Shown in pieces: positions 34,793-43,719 of a stretch of DNA of 64,000 bases. Position 1 is the first letter of the stretch, and each line of letters opens with the position of its first letter. The DNA comes from Streptomyces sp. MNU76 (GTDB lineage Bacteria > Actinomycetota > Actinomycetes > Streptomycetales > Streptomycetaceae). The position numbers were made by a program, and so were the translations under genes. The stretch is taken from NCBI RefSeq assembly GCF_020982545.1, contig NZ_JAJKLK010000005.1, positions 248,001-312,000 on the forward strand. Direction: 5' to 3'. The notes beneath the pieces are model-generated. The model did not search any database, was not told the DNA's origin, and was given only the letters and a program-made list of their open reading frames with translations.

Positions 34793-36766
34793 GTGGGGAA
34801 GGCGCGTGGTGGGGGCAAGCCGGAGACGTCCGAGTCGGAGACGCTCCTCTTCGGAGGGCCGCTGCGGTACGACATGGGCTGGTCGCAGCATGCCGACGCC
34901 TTTCTGGAGCTGAACTTCCGCGCGATGATCCGGCGGCTGCCGTCGCTGCTCGCGTCGAGCTTCCGGCTGGCCTGGCAGGCGGACCGGCGGGCCGCGCGGA
35001 CCGTGCTGGCCGCCGAGACGGGCCGGGGCCTCGCCCAGGCGGTGAGTCTGCTCGCGGTGAACACGATCCTGGCCCGGCTGATGGCGGACGGCACGGTCGA
35101 GGCACGGCTGCGGGAGGCGGTCCCCGCCCTCGTCACCATCGCCGCGGTCATGCTGGTGGCCACGCTGCTGCGGGCCGCGTCGACGTACGCCACGGGCCGT
35201 CTGGAACCGAAGGTCGAGCGGGTCGCGACCGAGCTGTACCTGGAGCGGGCGGCGGCGGTGGAGCTGTCCGCGATCGAGGACGACGGCTTCCACAAACTGC
35301 TGGACACCGCGAAGTACGGCGCCCAGTCGGCCCGCCGGATGATCAGCTACTCGGCGCGCGTGGTCAACGCGCTGATCTCGCTGATCGCGGCGGCCGGCGT
35401 GCTGACCGTGCTGCACCCGGCCCTGCTGCCGCTGCTGGTCACGATGACCCTGCCGAGCGCCTGGAGCTCCCTGACGATCGCCCGCCGCCGCTACACGTCG
35501 TTCCACGCCTGGGTGCAGCACGCGCGGGCCGGCTATCTGATCGGTTCCCTGCTGATCGAGCCGGAGGCGGCCCCGGAGATCCGGGTGCACGGCGTCGGCC
35601 CGTTCCTGCTGCGCCACTACCGGTCGATGTCGGAGACCGCGGAGGCCGAGCAGGCCCGGCTGGCCCGGCTGGCGGCCCGTACGGGCCTGTACGCGGCCGT
35701 GTGGACGGGGCTCGCCACCGTGGCGACGTACGCGACGCTGGGCGGTCTGCTGCTCGCCGGTGCCATGGCGCTGTCCGTGGCGGGCACGGCGGTCCTCGCG
35801 ATCCGCACGGGGTCGTCGAGCCTGGACACGCTGGTCCTGGAGGTGAACGCGCTGCACGAGGAGGCCCTCTTCGTGGGCGACATGCAGCGGCTGTACGTGG
35901 AGGCCGCCAAGCGCGCGATCCCGGAGGGCGGTGATCCGCTGCCTGAGGACCCGCGGGAGATCCGGGTGGAAAACGTGACCTTCACCTATCCGGGCAAGGC
36001 CGGCCGGCCCGCGCTCAAGGACGTCACCCTGACCGTGCCCCTCGGCAAGATCGTGGCGCTCGTCGGGGAGAACGGCTCGGGCAAGACGACCCTGGTCAAG
36101 CTGCTCGCCGGGCTGTACGCGCCCGACCAGGGCAGGATCATGTGGGACGGCGTGGACGCGGCGGGCGCCGACCGGCGGCAGCTCGCCGAGCGCATCGCGA
36201 TGGTCGCGCAGGACTTCAAGCGGTGGCCCTTCACCGCCCGCGTCAACTTGGCGATCGGCCGCCCCTCGGCACCGCTGACCGAGGAACGGCTCGCGGCGTC
36301 CGTCGCGGAGGCCGGGGCGCAGGACGTGATGGACGATCTGCCGCGCGGCCTCGACACGCTGCTGGGCAAGGGGTTCAGCGGCGGGCACGAGCTGTCGGGC
36401 GGGCAGTGGCAGCGGCTGGGGATCGCGCGGGCCGCGTACCGCCGCGGGCGGATCCTCATCGTGGACGAGCCCACGGCCGCCCTGGACGCGCGCGCCGAGC
36501 TGGAGGTCTTCGAGAAGATCCGCGCCCTGGCGGGCACCGGTCAGACGGTCGTCCTGATCACCCACCGGCTGGCTTCGGTCCGCCACGCCGACCTCGTGCA
36601 CGTCCTCGACCAGGGGCGCCTGGTGGAGTCCGGCACCCCGGACGAACTGCTGGCCACGGGCGGGGTGTACGCCGAGCTGTACTCGCTTCAGGCGGAGCAG
36701 TTCGCGGCGCGGCTGCCGGCCGAGCGGACCGCCGCGGCGAGGGTTCCCGCGCCCAAGGCGGGGTGA
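34793..36766 (+). CDS. ABC transporter, fused permease and ATPase (ABCB type)
   Basis: The start is a GTG with GGAGG six bases upstream; product 657 aa. The membrane domain covers residues 50-370 with about six helices (AVPALVTIAAVMLVATLLRA, VVNALISLIAAAGVLTVLHP, AVWTGLATVATYATLGGLLL). The ATPase follows: Walker A LVGENGSGKTTLVKLLAGLY, Q-loop AMVAQDFKRWPF, signature HELSGGQWQRLGIARAAYRR, Walker B ILIVDEPTAALDARAELEVF and the switch His in VVLITHRLASVRHADL. It is a half-transporter, likely a homodimer, of the kind exporting peptides or lipids. No biosynthetic genes are adjacent, so the substrate is unknown. Confidence 0.93.
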   Translation: MGKARGGGKPETSESETLLFGGPLRYDMGWSQHADAFLELNFRAMIRRLPSLLASSFRLAWQADRRAARTVLAAETGRGLAQAVSLLAVNTILARLMADGTVEARLREAVPALVTIAAVMLVATLLRAASTYATGRLEPKVERVATELYLERAAAVELSAIEDDGFHKLLDTAKYGAQSARRMISYSARVVNALISLIAAAGVLTVLHPALLPLLVTMTLPSAWSSLTIARRRYTSFHAWVQHARAGYLIGSLLIEPEAAPEIRVHGVGPFLLRHYRSMSETAEAEQARLARLAARTGLYAAVWTGLATVATYATLGGLLLAGAMALSVAGTAVLAIRTGSSSLDTLVLEVNALHEEALFVGDMQRLYVEAAKRAIPEGGDPLPEDPREIRVENVTFTYPGKAGRPALKDVTLTVPLGKIVALVGENGSGKTTLVKLLAGLYAPDQGRIMWDGVDAAGADRRQLAERIAMVAQDFKRWPFTARVNLAIGRPSAPLTEERLAASVAEAGAQDVMDDLPRGLDTLLGKGFSGGHELSGGQWQRLGIARAAYRRGRILIVDEPTAALDARAELEVFEKIRALAGTGQTVVLITHRLASVRHADLVHVLDQGRLVESGTPDELLATGGVYAELYSLQAEQFAARLPAERTAAARVPAPKAG

Positions 36767-36769
36767 CGG

Positions 36770-36955
36770 TCAGGCCGACGCGGTCGCGGCGGTCTCGGCA
36801 CCGCGCACGATGACCAGGAACATGTCCGTCGCGATGTCCATGACGACCTCGGCCTGCTGCCCCTCCAGGCGGGCCGCGTGCGCCAGCTCCTCCGCCGGCC
36901 ACGAGCCGCGCGGTCCACCGGCGGGAAAGCGTCCCAGCACCGTTCGCCCGTTCAC
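36770..36955 (-). CDS. Small conserved hypothetical protein
   Basis: The GTG at 36955 has a GGAGGTG box; the frame also opens at the GTG at 36973. The 61-aa product (VNGRTVLGRFPAGGPRGSWP ... MDIATDMFLVIVRGAETAAT) has no signal peptide or membrane helix that I trust. The sequence resembles small actinomycete hypotheticals, but I do not recognise a family. It converges closely on the ABC gene (stop codons almost touching). Confidence 0.6.
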   Translation of the reverse strand: MNGRTVLGRFPAGGPRGSWPAEELAHAARLEGQQAEVVMDIATDMFLVIVRGAETAATASA

Positions 36956-37071
36956 CCTGCACCTCCATGTCACGCTGAACCCGTGAGCCCGTAGCCCGCG
37001 GCTAGTCAGCTCGTAGATTTAAACGCCAACCATGGGGTGAACGGCTCGCGAAGTGACGGTACTGAGACGTA

Positions 37072-37088
37072 GTTGACACGAGGTCAAC
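37072..37088. promoter_or_regulatory. Perfect inverted repeat gttgac-n5-gtcaac
   Basis: A 6-bp perfect inverted repeat with a five-base spacer sits in the 301-bp gap 36956-37256, which holds no gene that I can support. The left arm also reads as a TTGAC -35 hexamer for the plus strand. It could be an operator, but no plus-strand gene starts nearby. Confidence 0.3.
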
Positions 37089-37256
37089 GGCGGATCGTGA
37101 GGTGCCTCTCAGAAACCACACATTCCGGTGACGGAGCGTGCCAACACTTGCACTATTTGTCACTCCTCGTGCGTGCCCCGCGTCGCGTCGGCATTGCCGT
37201 GGACGAGTACCGGCGGACCGTCCGTTTCATGCGCGCCTCAAAGGGCGCGTCATCGG

Positions 37257-38615
37257 CTACTCGGGGGCCTTGTCGTAGTTCTGGATCCGGCCGCCGTGGC
37301 TGCGGTCGGTGAGTGCGGCCAGGCGGCCCGTCATCTCCCGCACCGTCGCCGGCACGTCGACGGTGAGCAGCTCGCGGTCGCGCATCAGGACACGGCCGTC
37401 GACGATCGTGGTGGTGACGTCGGCGGAGCGGGCGCTGTGCACGAGGGTGGCGGCGAGGTCGTGCACGGGCTGGGTGTGCGGGCCGGAGAGGTCAACGAGG
37501 ACGATGTCGGCCCGCCGGCCGGGCGCGAGGCTGCCGATCGTCTCCCCCAGTCCCACGGCCCGGGCGCTCTGGAGCGTGGCGTGGTGCAGGGCCTGTCGGG
37601 AGGTCAGCCAGCGCGGGTCGCCCTCGGTGGCCTTCTGCACGAGCGCGGTGAGGGCCATGGCCTCCCATACGTCGAGGGAGTTGTTGGAGGCGGCGCCGTC
37701 CGTGGCGAGTCCGACGGGGACGCCGATGCGGCGCAGGGCGCGCACCGGGGTGGTGGGCCAGGCGAACTTGAGATAGCCGCGGGGCGCGGTCGCGACGGCC
37801 ACCGGCCCCGTCGCCCGCTCCAGGACCGGCAGGTCGCGCTCGTCGATTCCGGTGCCGTGCGCGATGAGGATGCCCGCGGGGAGGCCGAGCAGTCCGGTGC
37901 GTTCCAGGACCTCGATGGGCGTGACGCCGTGCCGGGCGAGGCTGTTGTCGGTCTGGTCGCGGCTCTCCGCGGCGTGCAGGTGCACCGGGAGGTCGTGCGC
38001 GCGGGCGAGGTCGGCGGTCGCGGCGAGGTCGGCGTCGTCGACGGTGTAGGGGGCGTGCGGGGCGAGCGCGGTGGTGATGCGACCGCCGGCCGCGCCCCGG
38101 TGCCGTAGCGCGAACTCCAGGGACTTCTCGCGCCCCTCGGGTCCCTGGGAGGAGAAGAAGGCCTCCCCCAGATGCGCCCGCAGGCCGGTCTCCTCGACGA
38201 CGACGGCGACGGTGCCCATGGCGAAGTAGTGGTCGGCGAAGCAGGTCACCCCACCGCGGATCATCTCCGCGCAGGCCAGCCGGGCTCCCAGCTCGACATC
38301 CCGCGCCGTCAGGTTGGATTCGACGGGCCAGATGACGTCGTTGAACCACTCCTCGGCCGGCATGTCCTCCGCGATGCCGCGCAGCGCCACCATGGGCGCG
38401 TGCGTATGGCAGTTGACGAGCCCCGGCAGGGCGACCTGTCCGCGCGCGTCGATGCGTTCTGCCGTGGGGACGGGGGCCGTCTCCTCCGCCGGTCCGATGC
38501 TCGCGATCACCCCCTCCCGTACGACGATCGCGGCGTCCTCGACGAACGCGATCCCCTCGTGCTCGTCGTGGACGAGGGCGGTGCAGCCGGTGATGACGAG
38601 CTCGGCAGGGGACAA
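37257..38615 (-). CDS. Amidohydrolase, MTA/SAH deaminase or 8-oxoguanine deaminase type
   Basis: The 452-aa protein is a subtype III amidohydrolase. It opens with the beta-sandwich strand LVITGCTALVHDEHEGIAFV, then the metal motif LPGLVNCHTHAPMVALRGIA (HxH), LPVHLHAAESRDQTD (His ligand), GILIAHGTGIDERDLPVLER (His) and GVPVGLATDGAASNNSLDVW (Asp ligand). It probably deaminates a purine or an adenosine derivative with one Zn2+ or Fe2+. The usual SNxKLASG segment is replaced by TAPRGYLKFAWPTTP, so substrate preference is uncertain. The gene stands upstream of nothing obviously related. Confidence 0.88.
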   Translation of the reverse strand: MSPAELVITGCTALVHDEHEGIAFVEDAAIVVREGVIASIGPAEETAPVPTAERIDARGQVALPGLVNCHTHAPMVALRGIAEDMPAEEWFNDVIWPVESNLTARDVELGARLACAEMIRGGVTCFADHYFAMGTVAVVVEETGLRAHLGEAFFSSQGPEGREKSLEFALRHRGAAGGRITTALAPHAPYTVDDADLAATADLARAHDLPVHLHAAESRDQTDNSLARHGVTPIEVLERTGLLGLPAGILIAHGTGIDERDLPVLERATGPVAVATAPRGYLKFAWPTTPVRALRRIGVPVGLATDGAASNNSLDVWEAMALTALVQKATEGDPRWLTSRQALHHATLQSARAVGLGETIGSLAPGRRADIVLVDLSGPHTQPVHDLAATLVHSARSADVTTTIVDGRVLMRDRELLTVDVPATVREMTGRLAALTDRSHGGRIQNYDKAPE

Positions 38616-38969
38616 GGCCGGGGACGAGGCCGAGGAAGGGGCCCGGAGGAGGGGGTGAGGGCGGAGGCGGCGGCGTCATGCCGTCACGGTACGACCGGGA
38701 AGGGCTCGGGAAGGGGTGACTCGGGCATCGGGGTGGGTTCCGGCCGCTGCCCGCATCCCGGACGCGGGCGGTCGTGCCGTCGCCGGGCGCCGCTGTCGCC
38801 GGGCGTGGCCGCCGCCAAGTCGTGCCGCCGCCCGGACGTCGCCGTCTGCTCGCCCGCCCGCCCCTCGGTCACCTGTCGCCGTCGGCGGCGCCCGGTCGGT
38901 CCGGGACGGGTGTTCGGGATCGGCGCCGGGCGCCCGTCACCCCGGCCCGGACGCCACGCGGTCACGCTG

Positions 38970-40955
38970 TCACGCCGTCAGGCCCGGCTTCCGCAAGAGG
39001 TCGGGTGCGGGCGGTGGGGCGGGGAGGCTGATGTCGACGTGCCTTCGGTGGCGGGCGAGTTCGTCGAGGAGGGCGGTGAGCCGCTCGGTGTGATGGCTGC
39101 CGAGCCGTCCGGTGTCGTCGAGGTGCACGGCGCAGGCGGTGGTGGTGTCGACCAGCCGCTCGAGAACGGCGGCGATCTCGTCGGTGCCCTCGGTGTGCCG
39201 GGCCAGGGCGGGAAGTTCGGCGCCGGAGAGGGCGATCGCGGCGCGGGCCCCTGCGAGCGAGCGGTAGGCCTCGCGGCGCAGCGTCCAGCGGGCGGCCCGC
39301 TCGTCGGCCTCGCCCGGCAGGGCCGCCCCGACGGACACGGTGACACCGTTGGGCGTGGACGCGCCGCTCGACGGGGACGGCCCGCCCTTGCCAGGGCCGG
39401 CGCCCGGCGTGCGCGCCTCGTGCAGGACGTGCGCGAGATAGGCGTGCGCTGCCGTGCCCGCCTCGGTGAGCCGGGCGCGTACGCCCCCGCCGCGCTGTCC
39501 CCTGGGCATCGGCAGGTGTCCGACGATCAGGACGATGGCGCAGGCCAGCAGGGTCTCGGCGATACGGCTCCAGGAGGCCTGGGGATCCCCGCCGACCATG
39601 ACGAGAGCGAGCACCAGCACGGTGACGACCGCGGTCTGGGCGGCGAAGTGCCGGGTGGCGACGGGGATCAGCGCCCCGCTGACGGCGACCAGGGCGATGA
39701 GTCCCTCCGGCCGGGGCAGCACGGCGGCGAATCCGGCGAAGAGCACCGCGCCGAGCACGGTCCCGGCCGCCCGGCACAGCACCCGGGACACGAGCGGCCC
39801 CAGATCGGGCTTGACCAGGAAGACGGCGGTGGCGGGCAGCCAGTACCAGTGCTGGTGGTGCAGCGCCTGTGCCACGGCCGCGGCGGCGCCGAAGGACAGG
39901 GCGACCCGCAGCCCGTACTCGCGTCCGCCGGAGCCGAGGCCGAGCCGGACGAGTGATCCGAGGGTACGGCGGCGGGTGTGCAGGTCGTGTGGGTCGCCGC
40001 CCCGGTCGAAGGTCTCGGCGGCGCGCAGCAGCGCGTCGTCGAGGGCGCGCAGCGCGGGCGCGGAGCGTGCGGGCGCGGGCAGCGGGCCGGTGGCGGTGTT
40101 GCCGCGTACGGCCGTGGCGAGCCGCCGGGGTCCTTCGGAGGCGCGGCCGACGACGGCGTCCCCGGCCCAGGCCAGCGCGGTCGCCGCCTCGGCGAGCGGG
40201 AGCGCGGCGGTGTACTGGGCGTGCAGGCGGCGTTCGGCCGAGGAACTGGCGTAACGCCGCAGTCGGGGTCCGGCGAGGGCGTCCTGGGCGTGGTCGAGGG
40301 CGGCGGTCAGCGCGGCCCGCCGGGCGACGGCGGCAGGGGTGCCGACGGCGTCCAGCAGGGCCGCGATCGCGTCGTACACGGCGGCGACGGCGTCCCGTTC
40401 GCCGTCGAAGCGGTAGTCGCCGGCGGTGAGGATCGCGGGGGTGGGCAGCGCGAGGCGCAGCGCGAGCAGCCAGCCGGCGCCGGCGAGGTAGGCGAGCGCC
40501 CGCTGCCACCCCGGTTCCGGCAGCGGCATCCCGGCGCCGATGGCGGCCGCGACCAGCAGTTGGGTGCCCGCCCCGGAGGACACGGGCCCGACGGCGCTCA
40601 TCGCGCCGGCGAGCAGCCCGAGCGCGGTGAGCAGCAGGGTGAGGACGACGGCTCCGGCGTACTGTCCGGCGTACGTGCCGGCGAGGAGCCCCACGGCTCC
40701 GGCGAGCGCGGGCGCTCCGAGCCGTTGCACGGCGGCGCGCCTGCTGCCGGGCCGGTCGTTGATGCCGGCGAGCATGGCGCCGAGTGCCGCGAGCACCCCG
40801 ACGGAGGGGCGCCCCGACACCACGGCGACCAGCAGCAGCGGTCCGCCGGCCAGTGCTCCCCGCAGTACCGCGTTCCAGGGAACGGCCCCGCTGCGCACGC
40901 AGGGCGTGGGCGAGCCAGGGCGGTAGGGCGAGAGGGGCGCGGCGGGGCGGGACAC
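38970..40955 (-). CDS. FUSC family (aromatic-acid exporter-like) membrane protein
   Basis: I favour the GTG at 40955 (661 aa, VSRPAAPLSPYRPGSPTPCV), because the 42 codons up to the ATG at 41081 look non-coding; neither start has a strong ribosome-binding site. The protein has two clusters of about six helices, residues 25-180 (WNAVLRGALAGGPLLLVAVV) and 340-500 (LRVALSFGAAAAVAQALHHQ, ALIVLVAVSGALIPVATRHF-like strands), with soluble segments between and at the end. The HQHWYWLPATAVFLVKPDLG motif is the FUSC signature. The family includes AaeB and YccS/FUSC exporters of aromatic acids and related compounds. Confidence 0.85.
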   Translation of the reverse strand: MSRPAAPLSPYRPGSPTPCVRSGAVPWNAVLRGALAGGPLLLVAVVSGRPSVGVLAALGAMLAGINDRPGSRRAAVQRLGAPALAGAVGLLAGTYAGQYAGAVVLTLLLTALGLLAGAMSAVGPVSSGAGTQLLVAAAIGAGMPLPEPGWQRALAYLAGAGWLLALRLALPTPAILTAGDYRFDGERDAVAAVYDAIAALLDAVGTPAAVARRAALTAALDHAQDALAGPRLRRYASSSAERRLHAQYTAALPLAEAATALAWAGDAVVGRASEGPRRLATAVRGNTATGPLPAPARSAPALRALDDALLRAAETFDRGGDPHDLHTRRRTLGSLVRLGLGSGGREYGLRVALSFGAAAAVAQALHHQHWYWLPATAVFLVKPDLGPLVSRVLCRAAGTVLGAVLFAGFAAVLPRPEGLIALVAVSGALIPVATRHFAAQTAVVTVLVLALVMVGGDPQASWSRIAETLLACAIVLIVGHLPMPRGQRGGGVRARLTEAGTAAHAYLAHVLHEARTPGAGPGKGGPSPSSGASTPNGVTVSVGAALPGEADERAARWTLRREAYRSLAGARAAIALSGAELPALARHTEGTDEIAAVLERLVDTTTACAVHLDDTGRLGSHHTERLTALLDELARHRRHVDISLPAPPPAPDLLRKPGLTA

Positions 40956-41140
40956 GGGGCCCTGTCGTCGGGGAGGGCGAGGGTGTGCCTTCGGGCGACG
41001 GTGGCCGGGGCGTTGGTGGTGTGCGTATGCGTGTGCCCTCCACCGTAGGTCCCGGAACTGGAGGAAGTGGGACGCTCGCATTACCGCGATGTGACGATCT
41101 CTGTAGAGGCCATGTTCTTTATGAACGCAATAAAGGTGGA

Positions 41141-41165
41141 CCCGGGGGCGTAGCCGGCCCCCGGG
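41141..41165 (-). terminator. GC-rich hairpin terminator
   Basis: cccgggggc (41141-41149) and gcccccggg (41157-41165) form a perfect 9-bp stem, extendable to 12 bp with one G-U pair on the minus strand, followed there by tccacctttatt. It would end a minus-strand transcript crossing the tRNA-like region. Confidence 0.6.
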
Positions 41166-41400
41166 CCCTGATATGCCGCCCCTTGGGCACGCCGCGACGG
41201 TTGAGAACCCGGGTCAGCATCATGTCGCCGTGTCCTGCCTTTGGACCACCACGCATCGAGCTGCGCGGGCTGGACTTGAACCAGCATTTCGACGTCCGGG
41301 GCCTGGGTCCGGTCGTTGCGGCGATCGGCGGCGAATACTGAGCCTGGAGCAATAGTCTGAGATTGATCACGGCCCGTCCCTGAATTCCTGGGCGGGTACG
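41141..41400 (-). ncRNA. Putative structured RNA with tRNA-like T-arm, acceptor and D-arm in permuted order
   Basis: Read on the minus strand the region holds, in order, a 7-bp hairpin (41373-41396), a T-arm-like stem-loop with loop TTCAAGT (41269-41285), a 7-nt acceptor strand CCGCGCA plus G (41261-41268), a 5-nt linker, the complementary acceptor strand TGCGTGG (41249-41255), TG, and a D-arm GTCC-AAAGGCA-GGAC (41232-41246), ending in a 9-12-bp GC hairpin (41141-41165). No convincing anticodon arm is seen, so this is a candidate only. The intergenic stretch 41082-41497 contains no protein gene that I can support. Confidence 0.3.
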
Positions 41401-41497
41401 GACCGCTCCGTCACGACAAGCCTCAGCTTCAGCTTGCGCTCCTCGCGCACCCCGCCCGGCTCACAGGCCGACCGGGGAGTTCATGGGGCTACCCGAA

Positions 41498-42229
41498 CTA
41501 TCCGAACAGGTAGCCGAATACGGCGTCACCGACCCGCTGGTCGACGACGTCCACGCCGTTCGCCTCCTCCCGCGCGAACTTCACGGCCTGCTGCAACTTC
41601 TCGACGCGGTCGAGGATCTCGTTCACGCGCCGGGCGGGCAGGGCTCCGGAGAACTTCACGGTCGTCCAGTAGCCGACCGGAATGTCCTCGTAGTACACCT
41701 CCACCTGGGCGGGGTGCTTGTCGGTCGCCTCGGCCTTCACATGGTTGCGCGGCACCTTCTTCGTCCGCACCGTCCGCACGGCCTCGGTCTTCCAGGCATC
41801 GGTGGACGGATCCTGCGCCCACGCCTCGGAGGCATCGAGCACGGGCAGCTTCCGCACGAGCGTGTTGATCTCCCCGAGCTGCTTCTCCAGGAAGAGCAGA
41901 TAGGCGACGGGCACGTCGGCGACGAGCACCCGGCCCTCCACCTTCACGTCCGCCCGCGCGGTGCAGTTGGCCCAGTCCTTGGTGGCGGTCGCGTCGAACA
42001 GTCGCGTGAGAACTCCCGCCGTCTCCCGCAACACGTCCTCCGCCCGCACCTGCACCCGGGTCGACTCGGGCGGCAACTGCTCGCCCTCCTCGTCCTTCGG
42101 CTGATAGGTACGCGCGATACCGGCCAGCAACGCCGGCTTCTGCAGTCCGTGATGAGCGGCCGTCAGGTCCTGCTGGGACTTGGACTTGACGCCTTTCTCC
42201 ACTGCGATGATCTGATTGAGTTTCGCCAC
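41498..42229 (-). CDS. DUF7873 family protein
   Basis: The frame extends to 42298, but the GTG at 42229 (VAKLNQIIAVEKGVKSKSQQ) matches the usual start of this actinomycete family; product 243 aa. Conserved blocks are LARTYQPKDEEGEQLPPEST-like (IARTYQPKDEEGEQLPPEST), LFDATATKDWANCTARADV, DVPVAYLLFLEKQLGEINTL, KKVPRNHVKAEATDKHPAQV and GYWTTVKFSGALPARRVNEI. The function is unknown. No signal peptide or membrane helix is present, so it is cytoplasmic. It is divergent from an SDR pseudogene. Confidence 0.85.
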   Translation of the reverse strand: MAKLNQIIAVEKGVKSKSQQDLTAAHHGLQKPALLAGIARTYQPKDEEGEQLPPESTRVQVRAEDVLRETAGVLTRLFDATATKDWANCTARADVKVEGRVLVADVPVAYLLFLEKQLGEINTLVRKLPVLDASEAWAQDPSTDAWKTEAVRTVRTKKVPRNHVKAEATDKHPAQVEVYYEDIPVGYWTTVKFSGALPARRVNEILDRVEKLQQAVKFAREEANGVDVVDQRVGDAVFGYLFG

Positions 42230-42331
42230 GCGGAGGACGGTAACAGCGGAACAGGCCTCTTTTCGAAGGATTATTTCGGAGCACCATCGGAGCAGCATTT
42301 CGCAGCGCTATTCGGCACGTGGGAGGCCTGG

Positions 42332-42985
42332 ATGGGACATCTGGACGAACGAGTGGCGATCGTCACCGGTGACGCGGGCGGGATCGGATCCGCGGTGGCG
42401 CGTGCGCGTCTCCTCACGGCGGAGGGCGCCGACGTGGCGGTCGCCGACGTCCGCGGCGACGCGGCGGCGGAACTGGCGGCGGAGCTCGGCGGGCGGTGGC
42501 CGAGGTGGAGCGGACCTGAGACCGGTGTCGGTGCTGGTGAACAACGCGGGGATCGCCGGGTGGGGCTCGATGGAGCAGCAGTCCCTCGCCTCGTTCCGCC
42601 GCGTCCTCGACGTCGATCTGCGGGGTCCGTGGCTGGGCATGCGCGCGGTGGCGCCCTCGCTGCGCCGGGCCGGGGGCGGGGTGACGTGAACATCTCCTCC
42701 CTGGCCGGGCTGACCTCGTACGCGGGCATCGACGCGTACGCCGCGAGCAAATGGGGCCTGCGCGGGCTCACGAGGACGGCGGCGCTGGAGCTGGCCCCCG
42801 ATGACGGCCGGATTCGGCGGCGCCGGCACGGCCGGGCAGCCCCTCCTCCGGTTCGGGGAACCCGAGGAGGTCGCGCGCATGGTGCTCTTCGTCATCGCCG
42901 ACGCCACGTTCTCGACGGGCTCCGAATTCGTCCTGGACGGCGGCATCCTGGCGGGTCAGCCCACCGTCGTGCCGTCGGACGACTG
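42332..42985 (+). pseudogene. Degenerate SDR-family oxidoreductase
   Basis: Pieces of a short-chain dehydrogenase lie in alternating frames: the NAD-binding VAIVTGDAGGIGSAVARARL from 42332, then VSVLVNNAGIAGWGSMEQQS near 42525 in another frame, NISSLAGLTSYAGIDAYAAS (YxxxK active-site region) from 42689 back in the first frame, and EEVARMVLFVIADATFSTGS in the second again to 42985. At least three frame changes are needed. The segment expected between the active site and the C-terminus (the RVNSVHPG region) is missing. Too much is lost for simple sequencing errors, so I call it a pseudogene. Confidence 0.85.
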
Positions 42986-43201
42986 ACCGGCGCGCTCCCC
43001 CACACCCTTGTCGCAGCTGCCGGCCCCGGCTCCCGGCTTGGCTCCCGGCGCCCCCTTCGCCCCTCCGCACTCCGGCCCTGCGCACTCCACCCCTCCGGCC
43101 CACCGGCCGCCGGAATTCGGATGCGGCGGGGTGGGCGGGAGGCGGATGATCGGCAGGTTGTCGTCCCCCGCCTTCTTCCCCAGTCCTCCCCGGGAGCAAT
43201 G

Positions 43202-43615
43202 ATGATCCGGCGCACCGTCGTCCCCAGCCTCTTCTCTCCGCCCGTCTACGCGCACGCGTCCGTCGTCGAGGCCGGGACGAAGCTCGCCTTCCTCGCCGGT
43301 TCCGTCCCGCTGGACGCCGACGGGAAACTGGTCGGGGAGGGCGATCCGGTGCGGCAGGCCGAGCAGGTGCTGGCCAACCTCGGGGAGCAACTACGGGCGG
43401 TGGGCAGCGACTTCGAGCATGTCGCCTACACCGACGTGTACGTCGTGAGCAGTGAGCCGGCCGTCCTCTCCGCCGTCTGGGACATCGTGGAGGCGTCCGG
43501 CCTCAGCGTCGGCCCCCACTCCTCGACCCTCCTCGGTGTGGCCTGCCTCGGCTACACCGGCCAGCTGGTGGAGATCACGGCGACGGCGGTGGTCCCGGAG
43601 GCCCCGGCCCCGTAA
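43202..43615 (+). CDS. RidA family protein (YjgF/YER057c/UK114)
   Basis: I use the ATG at 43202, five bases after a GGGAG box; an ATG at 43199 is equally in frame. The 137-aa protein has the RidA fold: the N-terminal YAHASVVEAGTKLAFLAGSV, QAEQVLANLGEQLRAVGSDF, VAYTDVYVVSSEPAVLSAVW and the closing ACLGYTGQLVEITATAVVPE, where the family's conserved Arg before VE-I is replaced by Gln (GQLVEI). RidA removes reactive 2-aminoacrylate from PLP enzymes through that Arg, so this copy is probably from a non-deaminating Rid subgroup. Confidence 0.85.
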   Translation: MIRRTVVPSLFSPPVYAHASVVEAGTKLAFLAGSVPLDADGKLVGEGDPVRQAEQVLANLGEQLRAVGSDFEHVAYTDVYVVSSEPAVLSAVWDIVEASGLSVGPHSSTLLGVACLGYTGQLVEITATAVVPEAPAP

Positions 43616-43645
43616 GGGACGCGGGGAACTGCGCGACCAACCCAC
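43615..43645. repeat. GC-rich REP-like palindromic sequence, copy 3 (inverted)
   Basis: gacgcggggaactgcgcgacc is the reverse complement of the core seen in the other copies. It overlaps the end of the RidA gene. Confidence 0.5.
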
Positions 43646-43719
43646 GCGAACCCGAGGTGATCTTCTACGGCGGGCCGGAACCCCGGTGAACCCCGACCAG
43701 GCCTCTGCCTAGAAGGCTC

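Noticed and set aside
37073..37312. 79-codon plus-strand ORF
   Set aside because: Runs into the antisense of the amidohydrolase gene; no ribosome-binding site and no conserved look.
41200..41345. Normal tRNA gene
   Set aside because: T-arm and D-arm features are present, but in the reverse order, and neither half has its partner in the normal position; reported instead as a permuted candidate.
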